Shown here in pieces: positions 54,733 to 64,000 of a stretch of 64,000 nt of DNA. This stretch comes from Streptomyces sp. NBC_00525 (GTDB lineage Bacteria > Actinomycetota > Actinomycetes > Streptomycetales > Streptomycetaceae): NCBI RefSeq assembly GCF_036346595.1, contig NZ_CP107834.1:5146001-5210000 (forward strand), in the 5' to 3' direction. A program made the translations under genes and the position numbers. The notes beneath the pieces were generated by a model. That model was given only the letters and a program-made list of their open reading frames with translations. It was not told where the DNA came from and made no database searches. Position 1 is the first letter of the stretch; each line of letters opens with the position of its first letter.

Positions 54733-55245
54733 ATGCACTGCCCCTTCTGCAGGCACCCCGACAGCCGGGTCGTCGACAGTCGCACCACCGACGACGGGAC
54801 CTCGATCCGACGGCGCCGCCAGTGCCCCGACTGCTCCCGCCGCTTCACCACGGTGGAGACCTGTTCACTCATGGTGGTCAAGCGGAGCGGCGTGACCGAA
54901 CCCTTCAGCCGCACGAAGGTCATCTCCGGAGTGCGCAAGGCGTGCCAGGGGCGGCCCGTCACCGAGGACGCCCTCGCCAAGCTCGGCCAGCGGGTCGAGG
55001 AGGCGGTGCGGGCGACCGGCAGCGCGGAGCTCACCACACACGATGTGGGCCTGGCCATCCTCGGCCCCCTGCGGGAACTCGACCTCGTCGCCTACCTGCG
55101 GTTCGCGTCCGTCTACCGGGCGTTCGACAGCCTCGAAGACTTCGAGGCCGCCATCGCGGAACTCCGTGAGCGGCGGCCCCTCGCGGAAGCAAGCGGGGGC
55201 GGCGAGACCCTTGAGGTCCCCGCGCCCGCCGTCGCCGCCGACTAG
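54733..55245 (+). CDS. nrdR: Transcriptional repressor NrdR
   Basis: A 170-residue repressor of ribonucleotide reductase genes. The zinc ribbon has Cys3, Cys6, Cys31 and Cys34 (MHCPFC...CPDC), with RRRRQ in between; the ATP-cone domain spans about residues 46-136 ([20 protein letters not shown]). ATP/dATP binding tells it when to repress. The last 25 residues form a Pro/Ala tail. ATG 54733 has GGGAG upstream. Directly followed by nrdJ, its main target. Confidence 0.97.
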   Translation: MHCPFCRHPDSRVVDSRTTDDGTSIRRRRQCPDCSRRFTTVETCSLMVVKRSGVTEPFSRTKVISGVRKACQGRPVTEDALAKLGQRVEEAVRATGSAELTTHDVGLAILGPLRELDLVAYLRFASVYRAFDSLEDFEAAIAELRERRPLAEASGGGETLEVPAPAVAAD

Positions 55246-55407
55246 CGGCAGCCGGCCGCGCCGATCCGGGGATCGGGCGCGGGGCCGGCACCTGGACCTT
55301 GCTCCGGGCGACGTATGACGAATGCGGCGCCCGAAGCATCAGACACACACTGTGCTGGGGAAGTTCTCGGCACTTCAGGGCGTTTTTGCCCACATATGGG
55401 AGGCGGC

Positions 55408-58314
<2,907 letters not shown>

Positions 58315-58326
58315 AACTGGGCGGAA

Positions 58327-58342
58327 TTGCGTCGGATGCAAC
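58327..58342. repeat. Copy 1 of 16-bp direct repeat
   Basis: TTGCGTCGGATGCAAC, 14 of 16 bases identical to the copy at 58870-58885. Both have TTGC and GCAA arms around a variable centre, as in recombinase core sites. Confidence 0.55.
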
Positions 58343-58378
58343 ATACGACGTAGCTGAACCCGAAGCGTGATCTCTGTG

Positions 58379-58415
58379 AGGGAGGGGCGTCGGCCCTGGG
58401 CTGGCGCCCCTCCCT
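58379..58415 (+). terminator. Probable nrdJ terminator
   Basis: 11-bp perfect stem (58379-58389 with 58405-58415) around a 15-base loop, 65 bases after the nrdJ stop. Confidence 0.65.
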
Positions 58416-58635
58416 TCTGCGGTCGGTACACCACGACTGCGTTCCGGGAACGCGCGTCGCGCCAAAGGCGCGAGAAGATCGTTCCGGGGGTGCAAGCTCC
58501 CTGGAATGACGAACGCCCAGCCTTGTGGGAGGCCGGGCGATCGTTGCAGTCAGGAACGTTGTGTCCTGCGCGGTGTAGGAGCCTGCATGACATCACGTCC
58601 TGGTCTGCGATGCAAAAGCAACCAGGAAGGGAGTG

Positions 58636-58785
58636 ATGAACATGGCGAACAAGCGTCAGACCAGCAAGAAGGTCGCCTCGAAGGCCAGCAAGCTGCTGAA
58701 CAGCCCGAAGGCAACCCCGGCGCAGAAGTCCGTGGCGGCCAGCGCGCTGTCGCAGACGAAGACCGGCAAGACCAAGAAGAAGTGA
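58636..58785 (+). CDS. Small basic protein of unknown function (49 aa)
   Basis: MNMANKRQTSKKVASKASKL and the rest contain 13 Lys/Arg in 49 residues and end in TKKK. Strong ribosome site GGAAGGGAG just upstream; ATG 58642 is an alternative start. A perfect 12-bp hairpin follows. I recall related MANKR(Q/P)-type small basic proteins in many bacteria, often near mobile DNA, but know no function; nucleic-acid binding is likely from charge. Too short for standard gene finders. It lies between the two 16-bp direct repeats. Confidence 0.75.
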   Translation: MNMANKRQTSKKVASKASKLLNSPKATPAQKSVAASALSQTKTGKTKKK

Positions 58786-58790
58786 TACCT

Positions 58791-58820
58791 GGCCGCCCCG
58801 GGCCTACACCCGGGGCGGCC
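58791..58820 (+). terminator. Terminator of the small basic protein gene
   Basis: Perfect 12-bp stem, 58791-58802 with 58809-58820, 6-base loop. Confidence 0.85.
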
Positions 58821-58858
58821 AGCCCTGTTTCTGCTGGTCAGGCGTGTCGCCGTAACCG

Positions 58859-58880
58859 ATTCAACGATGTTGCGTTGAAT
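58859..58880. other. Candidate recombinase site: inverted repeat before the integrase
   Basis: ATTCAACG (58859-58866) and CGTTGAAT (58873-58880) form a perfect inverted repeat around a 6-base centre, the geometry of a tyrosine recombinase core site. It ends 5 bases before the integrase start and overlaps the second 16-bp direct repeat. Confidence 0.4.
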
Positions 58881-58885
58881 GCAAC
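58870..58885. repeat. Copy 2 of 16-bp direct repeat
   Basis: TTGCGTTGAATGCAAC, abutting the integrase start codon. See copy 1 at 58327-58342. Confidence 0.55.
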
Positions 58886-60007
58886 GTGACTAAAGCGGCT
58901 GAATTGGCTGGATCGGCACGTCTGCTACTCGTCGACGGTGTGGTGCACCTTGACCCCGCCCCAGCGATGTTCGCGGCGATGCTGGATGGGTGGGCGACGC
59001 AGCAGAGGGCCCGCTTCCTGAAGGCGGACACGATCAAGGCGAGGATCGATCTCGTACGACGATTCGCACATTTCACCGGGCAGTACCCCTGGCAGTGGCA
59101 GGCCCAGGAGGCGGAGGAGTTCATCAGTCATCTCCGGTCTGGTCCGCGGCCGGTGATGGTGTCGACGGCCCGGGGATACCAGAACGGACTCCGGCTGTTC
59201 ATGTAGTACGTCACGGATGCGCGGTACTCCTGGCCAGCGGTATGCCAAGAGCGGTTCGACGCAGCCCCCACCCAAATCCTGCACGAATGGAACACGGTTG
59301 CGTACGCTTCAGAATACGAGGGGAACCCAGGCCGGCGGCCGTTGACGTACGACGAAGTGCAATCGCTGCTGGACGCTGCGGACGCAAGAGTCGAGGAGAT
59401 CCGAGCTCGCCGCCGGAAGGGGGCGGCAGCTGCCATGCGGGACGCCACACTGCTCAAGACCGTATACGCCTTCGGTCTCCGTCGAAGGGAAGCCTGGGGG
59501 CTGGACGTTGTTGACCTGCGGAGAAATCCGAGAGCCGCTGACTACGGCGCCTACGGGGCGTTGTTCGTCTGCTTCGGCAAGTCATCACGCGGCGGACAGC
59601 CCAAGCGCCGGACTGTACTCACCGTCCCCGAAATAGACTGGATTGTTCCCGTGCTTCAGCAGTGGGTGTCGGAGGCGCGTCCACTCCTTTCGCCGGGAAG
59701 TCACCCTGCGCTTTGGGTGACTGAACGCCGGGGCCGACTTTCCTGGCGAGGTATCAACGAAGCCTTCGAACAGGCTCGGAATGATGCTGGACTTCCCGAA
59801 GCGCTCGACCTGCACTCCCTCCGGCACTCGTATGTAACGCACTTGGTCGAGTTCGGCTACCCCGAGAAATTTGTGCAAGACCAGGTTGGGCATTCCCATG
59901 CTTCCACCACCGCGATTTACACAGGAGTCTCCGACGAGTTCCGCAATCGCTTAGTGCAGCAATCCTTGCAGCGGCGGCACGCATCACTCTGGGAGTCGCA
60001 GCAATGA
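58886..60007 (+). pseudogene. Tyrosine recombinase/integrase interrupted by an in-frame amber codon
   Basis: The frame from GTG 58886 to TGA 60007 encodes a complete tyrosine recombinase (373 codons) except for TAG at 59204-59206. The N-terminal part (SAM-like, core-binding) ends ...GLRLFM before the stop, and YVTDARYSWPAVC continues in the same frame; relatives I remember have Glu there (GAG to TAG, one base). The catalytic domain is intact: Arg in GLRRREAWGL, HSLRH, and Tyr in ASTTAIYTG. The regulator gene overlaps its stop (ATGA). Either the element is immobile, or amber readthrough or a restart (ATG is not close) is used. Confidence 0.85.
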
Positions 60008-60336
60008 TCAAAAAGATGGGTTATCGCTGGCACCTACGTCAGATCATAGCAAAGCAAGGAATGTTCCAGACCAGCGACCTGGTGCCGTTGCTCGCGGAGC
60101 GCGGTGTGCATCTGTCTCGCGAGCAGGTGTACCGCCTGGTCACTCAGCCGCCGCAACGCTTGTCCATGGACACGCTCGCAGCCTTGTGCGACATTCTTGG
60201 CTGCGGTGTTCAGGAGCTGATCGAAGTGACCACCGTTGAGCAATTGGTACGCAAGACCGGCACCGGGCCGTCGAGCGGCACCAGCGCACCTCCTCAACCA
60301 CGACGGGCCTCGATTCGGCGCCCGGACTTCTCGTGA
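60004..60336 (+). CDS. XRE/Cro-C1-type helix-turn-helix regulator of the cassette
   Basis: A 110-residue protein: a helix-turn-helix domain in residues 5-75 (TSDLVPLLAERGVHLSREQV, then LSMDTLAALCDILGCGVQEL) and a Pro/Ser/Arg tail. Starts at ATG 60004 overlapping the integrase stop, and its stop overlaps the next gene start (GTGA at 60333), so the three genes are translationally linked. It probably controls the cassette, acts as a directionality factor, or both. Intact, unlike its neighbours. Confidence 0.88.
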   Translation: MIKKMGYRWHLRQIIAKQGMFQTSDLVPLLAERGVHLSREQVYRLVTQPPQRLSMDTLAALCDILGCGVQELIEVTTVEQLVRKTGTGPSSGTSAPPQPRRASIRRPDFS

Positions 60337-61525
60337 AACGCCATGAGCGCGTGGGCGAGGTTGTTGCCCTCCTTGCCCCGCAATTACCTTCACTGTCATT
60401 GTCTGAGCTGCGTGCAGTCGTAGACCGAGTCGCGCCAGAAAAGGCTCTGTACTGGCTACAGGAACACGTTGTCGAGCACTCTGACGCCTTGACCAGTGGC
60501 AGCGCGAAGCTACCTATGGCCATGTTCCGGTTGCTAACGGAACTGGAGTCCGAAGGGTGCACAGAAGTGGTCGTCCCGCCATGCGCCAGCTGCGAAAAGC
60601 GCCGAGTGCTTCGCTTCACCAACGGCGAAGGAGCACGCATCTGTCAGATGTGCAAAGCCCGCAGCGACCGCACTTCCGTGCAGTCGCTGCGGGAAGACCG
60701 CACCAGTCAACGCCCGAGACGCCGGCGGCGCCATCTGCCGGAACTGCTACGGCAGCGACCCCGCACGGCATGAGGCGTGCACGGTCTGTGGGCGCGCGCC
60801 GAGTGGTGAACCGCGGCCCGGATGGGAAGCCCTTTTGTGAGGGCTGCTATTCCCGGCCTAAAAGGAAATGCGTCCGGTGTGGTGACACGCGGCCCGTTAA
60901 AGCAAACACTACGTCTGGCCCTGTGTGCTCCAGTTGCTACGTTCATCCTCAGCGCTTGTGTGGTTCCTGCGGCCGCATACGTCGCATCAAGACCCGTGCG
61001 CGAGATGGACATCCGGACCTTTGTGGCAACTGCGATCCAGGCCCGACCATGACGTGCTCTTCCTGCGGGCGCGAACGTCCTTGCCTCCGTGTCACGACTG
61101 ATACCCCGGTCTGTCGGAGCTGTCGAGACCGGCCGCAGCGGACGTGCGCACGGTGCGCTCGCCAGAGGCCGACAACAGCATGGTGGCCCATGGGTCCTGT
61201 CTGTGACGGTTGCTACCGCTACATCTGCGTGAACCCAGCTGAGTGTGTCATGTGCGGCGAACGACGTCCGCTGATCGGCATCGACGAACAGCAGCGCCAA
61301 GTCTGTGGCCCCTGTGTAGGCGTTGATCTGACCTATCCCTGTTCCACATGCGGCAACGCAGGCGATATTTATAGGAATGGAGAGTGTGCGCGATGTGTTC
61401 TCCGGGATCAGCTGAATGAGCAATTTGGGCCCACTGAAGGTACGCCGCTCCAGCCTCTCACCAGTGCTCTCGGCGCAGTAGAAAAACCGCGCCCGGTCTT
61501 GCTCTGGATGCCGGAGGGGGAATAG
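60333..61525 (+). pseudogene. Nine-zinc-ribbon protein, N-terminal part of a broken recombinase-like protein
   Basis: Reading frames must be joined to read this gene. GTG 60333 to about 60670 gives a helical ~80-residue N-terminus and the first zinc ribbon (CASC, CQMC). The second ribbon (CSRC at 60679, CRNC) and half of the third (CTVC at 60778) are in the next frame. The other half (CEGC at 60836) and ribbons four to nine are in the third frame, ending at TAG 61525. Nine ribbons of two CxxC knuckles each are thus seen, split by frameshifts near 60670 and 60800. A third shift near 61510 separates it from the C-terminal part at 61536. Confidence 0.7.
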
Positions 61526-61535
61526 CGGAGCAGCC

Positions 61536-62573
61536 ATGCTGCGGGACCTTCTCATCTCGGGATACTCGGTAACACACGAACTGCTCGACACGTTCCCGGG
61601 CCGTCAGGCGGCAGTTCACTTAAGGCAGTTGCTCGTCCATGTCGCTGTTCTCCCGGAGCGGGACGAACACGTGGCAGGAATGGAACGCTGGCTGCAGAGC
61701 TACTTGACCACCGTCGCAACCCAGCGCCGGAGTATCCTTCAGCCCTATGCGCAATGGGTTGTACTACGGCGAGTTCGACACCAGGCTAGCGCCAGAGGTA
61801 ACACGACTTCCACCATCAAGTACGCCCGCACGCAAGTCTCCGTGGCTCACGCATTTCTGGAGTGGATCGAAGGGCAGGGGCTCTCCTTGGCGGATGTTCG
61901 GCAGCCGCATTTGGACCAGCGGCTTGCTGCCGGCGCGAGCACACAGTGCAACCTGCGTGACTTCCTGCGATGGGCTCGGCGGTGCCGTCTCATCTCCGAC
62001 CTTCACGTCCCCTGGCGGCCCGATGGGGAGCCCTCCAATTTCCTGGACGAGGACGAGCATCTGGCCTTGCTCCACCGATGCGTTCATGACTCTGGCCTGC
62101 CACTGGACGTTCGGTCAGCGGGGGTCCTGACGCTGCTCTACGGCATGCCCATAACTCGCATCGCTCAACTGGTGCATCAGGACATCCAAGTCCGCGAGGG
62201 CAACGCCCATATTCAGATGGGCAGCCACCCGCTGCTGCTGCCGCCCGCATTGGCCAGACTGCTCAACGAGCAGATGGAAAAGGCGACATCGCGGTCCCTC
62301 GTGGGGCGCGTAACTCCCAGATCCGTTAGCTGGATCTTCCCAGGAGCTCTCGCTGGCCGTCCCATTGAGGGCCCCAAGCTCTCAGGGCGACTGCTGCGAC
62401 ACGGGATCGACGTCCGCGCCTCTCGCAACACTGCGCTGATGGCATTGGCCTCAGACCTGCCTGCACCGATCCTGAACGAGATGTTAGGCATCCACATCGA
62501 CACAGCCGTCGAGTGGGTTGGTCATGTGAAACGGGACTGGGCCGTCTACCTGGCTGCGCGGGGAGGGGGATGA
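61536..62573 (+). pseudogene. C-terminal degenerate recombinase-like part of the broken cassette protein
   Basis: An open frame of 345 codons from ATG 61536. The sequence immediately upstream in the same frame (GNSGAA before MLRDLL) looks like continuation of coding, and the preceding frame stops in a G-rich run at 61512-61525, so this was probably one protein with the zinc-ribbon part. The fold looks like a tyrosine recombinase (SAM-like part about residues 95-150; LLYGMPITRIAQLVHQD) but the catalytic histidines and Tyr are absent: RNTALMALA and DTAVEWVGH replace HxLRH and STTAIYTG. It may have been a DNA-binding partner of the integrase. GGAG before the ATG could also let it be translated alone. 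Confidence 0.6.
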
Positions 62574-62831
62574 CGACCTCGACATCCTCAGCCAGGGGAA
62601 TAGTGGACGTCGAGAATAGGTGCCCCGCCGCCAGGATTCTGGGCACCGCTGAGGCATAGGTTGCCTGGTCAGGGCGTGGAGTCGGTCTTGAGGCTCCACC
62701 GCCTTCGGCGCATGTGACGCCTGGCTGTTGTGTTTGACGCAGCGTGCCGCCGCGTCGAGGGCTTGTCGCTGCGATCGCTGTCATGGCATTCTTCGGGGCA
62801 TGATCAAGAGAATCGAGTCCCCCGTCCGCCG
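62574..62831. other. 258-bp non-coding stretch after the cassette
   Basis: No gene. Contains repeat copy 1 and the leader of the next gene. No clear terminator for the cassette is seen. Confidence 0.45.
62597..62634. repeat. Copy 1 of a diverged ~38-bp direct repeat
   Basis: Begins GGAATAGTGGACGTC and ends CCGCCAG. About 30 of 38 positions match the copy at 63944-63980, with one gap. Confidence 0.5.
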
Positions 62832-63950
62832 ATGAGCGGGACGACCGGGGTAGGACTGCCCGGATCACCGACAACACTGTTCGACCATGCCCTCCGGCTG
62901 CATCAGCTGGCTCCGGGGGAGCCGCTTCATCGCGACGGGGAGCCGTACCCCGACAACGGGGCGCACCGTCACCGGAAAGGCCCGCGAACACCTGAGGACC
63001 GGCACTCGGTCGGCAAGGACGCGGCGTTCATCCTCGATGCACATTTCGCGCGGGCCTCTGCCCTTCCGGATGCGTTGGCCGATGCCTTCCACGACGTCTA
63101 CATCCCAATCCACCCCAACGAGCACATCGCCGCTGCAGCCGAGAAGGCGGACAGAGAGCGCGTTCGCCAAACGGGCCGCTGGCTGGTGCGACAAGGCACC
63201 GACCGATGCTCGGTCACCGTGGGACTGGCCCTGCTCGCTGCCGTGGGAACAGCCGATGACATCCCGTTGATTCAAACGATCGGACTGCTCTCCAACCGCT
63301 TCGGGCCACTGGCGGCGCATGCTTTCGAGAGTCGGCCAGGAGGAGTGGAGGCCCTGCTCTGGCTTGCCGAGCGAGTCACCGGCTGGGGACGCGTCTATGT
63401 CGTCGAAGCTCTTTGCAGACTCGACGACCCGGCTGCCCGGCCATGGCTGCTTCGCAGGGCCTGCGACGGCGACTTCCTCAACGGATACTTCGCCGGCAAG
63501 GTCGCCACAGTCGCCAGACTCCATGAGGCGCTTGCAGACCTTGGTACCGACAGCGAGATGGTCGACCACATCGGTCGACTGCTCCATCTGATGAGCGACT
63601 GCGGGGGAATGGGGCTTACCCTCGCTCACTACCCCCATTCGAGAGCGGTTCTAGAAGCTTATGCTCGCCATGTGGGTTCGCTCAGCCCGACGAACGAGCG
63701 CTACTTCACGATCGCGGTGCTCGCTCAACACCTGACCACGGAGCCTCCCGAGGCTGCGGGGTGCACTGCGACTCAGCAGGAAGCGCTCCGAGACACGTAC
63801 CTCGAAGTCCTCGACCGAGAAGAGTGGACCGAGACGGCACGCGCCGGGTTCACTGCGGATGACAACCGGATGCGGTGGCTCGCCGACCACCGGGCGCCAC
63901 AGCTGAGGCTGCGTGCGTTCCCCGATCGAGAGTCGGATACCGAGGAATAG
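62832..63950 (+). CDS. Conserved hypothetical protein, helical-repeat-like
   Basis: A 372-residue acidic protein with no signal peptide or membrane segment. Much of it is alpha-helical with HEAT-like spacing (IPLIQTIGLLSNRFGPLAAHAF, GGVEALLWLAERVTGWGRVYVVEALCRLDDPAARPWLLRRACDGDF), so it may be a scaffold. The N-terminal LFDHALRLHQLAPGEPLHRDGEPYPD and the FHDVYIPIHPNEHI segment are striking conserved-looking blocks. I recall similar Streptomyces hypotheticals but know no function. Start ATG 62832 (MSGTTG); a longer frame from 62730 lacks support. Its stop codon is part of the second copy of the 38-bp repeat. Confidence 0.72.
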   Translation: MSGTTGVGLPGSPTTLFDHALRLHQLAPGEPLHRDGEPYPDNGAHRHRKGPRTPEDRHSVGKDAAFILDAHFARASALPDALADAFHDVYIPIHPNEHIAAAAEKADRERVRQTGRWLVRQGTDRCSVTVGLALLAAVGTADDIPLIQTIGLLSNRFGPLAAHAFESRPGGVEALLWLAERVTGWGRVYVVEALCRLDDPAARPWLLRRACDGDFLNGYFAGKVATVARLHEALADLGTDSEMVDHIGRLLHLMSDCGGMGLTLAHYPHSRAVLEAYARHVGSLSPTNERYFTIAVLAQHLTTEPPEAAGCTATQQEALRDTYLEVLDREEWTETARAGFTADDNRMRWLADHRAPQLRLRAFPDRESDTEE

Positions 63951-63980
63951 CGCACGTCAGGAATAAGTGCTCTCCGCCAG
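63944..63980. repeat. Copy 2 of a diverged ~38-bp direct repeat
   Basis: Begins GGAATAGCGCACGTC (its TAG is the stop of the gene at 62832-63950) and ends CCGCCAG; see copy 1 at 62597-62634. Confidence 0.5.
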
Positions 63981-64000
63981 TAGTGGTGAGCCCGGTGCGC

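Larger units (their letters stand above)
58315..58635. other. 321-bp region after nrdJ
   Basis: No convincing gene. It contains one copy of a 16-bp direct repeat (58327-58342), a terminator hairpin (58379-58415) and the leader of the next small gene. Confidence 0.55.

Noticed and set aside
54313..55407. Cobalamin riboswitch upstream of nrdR-nrdJ
   Set aside because: I found no B12-box or matching hairpin set in the intergenic regions; NrdR boxes explain the control better.
58367..58636. 89-codon open frame after nrdJ
   Set aside because: It contains the terminator hairpin and has no ribosome site; its composition is not like neighbouring genes.
60822..61052. Short open frame with a hydrophobic stretch inside the zinc-ribbon gene
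   Set aside because: It overlaps the cysteine-rich frame that is clearly coding, and has no ribosome site.
58834..62673. 9-bp identity CTGGTCAGG at 58834-58842 and 62665-62673 as possible att sites of the cassette
   Set aside because: Too short: 9-bp matches between two 200-bp flanks are not rare in this composition, and the extension needs a 1-base gap.

Overview
The window is high-GC actinobacterial chromosome, almost certainly Streptomyces. Signs are the strong third-position G/C, GTG/TTG starts, ATGA/GTGA overlaps, hairpin terminators without U-tracts, and a gene order (recA-recX, glutamate ABC operon, miaB, miaA, dapF, rshA, hflX, NIS siderophore genes, dinG, lexA, nrdR-nrdJ) that I know from memory as the conserved Streptomyces core (S. 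coelicolor SCO5769-SCO5805 region).

Region 1 (6-16120, minus strand) is one tightly overlapping operon of 13 genes that looks like a specialised-metabolite cluster. It encodes a fatty acyl-AMP ligase, two long and one normal-length acyl-CoA dehydrogenase plus a C-terminal-half one, two free-standing acyl carrier proteins, two thiolase-fold KAS III-like proteins (one without the nucleophile), an ATP-grasp ligase and a PLP decarboxylase resembling the butirosin BtrJ/BtrK pair, a condensation-domain-like protein without its HHxxxDG motif, a MATE exporter and an Sfp-type phosphopantetheinyl transferase. My reading, an inference, is that a fatty acid is activated and dehydrogenated on one carrier protein, an amino acid is loaded and decarboxylated on the other, and the two are joined into an unsaturated lipid amide or amine. 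The cluster may continue beyond the left edge.

Region 2 (16.2-43.7 kb) is housekeeping: AzlCD, DUF3046, an AI-2E family exporter, RecA/RecX with an SOS box, cysteine dioxygenase plus rhodanese behind a cysteine-rich leader peptide, an FAD monooxygenase, the gluABCD operon, a two-component system, a TAXI binding protein, MiaB, MiaA, DapF, a long RelA/SpoT homologue (RshA type), a secreted M1 aminopeptidase and HflX. Several of these genes have a -10-like hexamer exactly 6-7 nt before the start codon and no Shine-Dalgarno, so they are probably leaderless.

Region 3 (43.7-58.3 kb) holds a secreted trypsin-like protein, an NIS siderophore operon (aminotransferase, IucA/IucC, acetyltransferase, IucA/IucC) with no decarboxylase or hydroxylase, DinG, LexA with an SOS box, NrdR with two NrdR boxes, and the B12-dependent ribonucleotide reductase NrdJ.

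Region 4 (58.3-64.0 kb) is accessory DNA with lower GC and mixed codon use. A small basic protein gene lies between two 16-bp near-identical direct repeats. It is followed by a three-gene mobile cassette: a tyrosine integrase cut by an in-frame amber codon, an XRE-type regulator, and a remarkable protein with nine tandem zinc ribbons joined to a degenerate recombinase-like domain, broken by about three frameshifts. An unknown conserved gene, with a diverged 38-bp repeat before and after it, closes the window.
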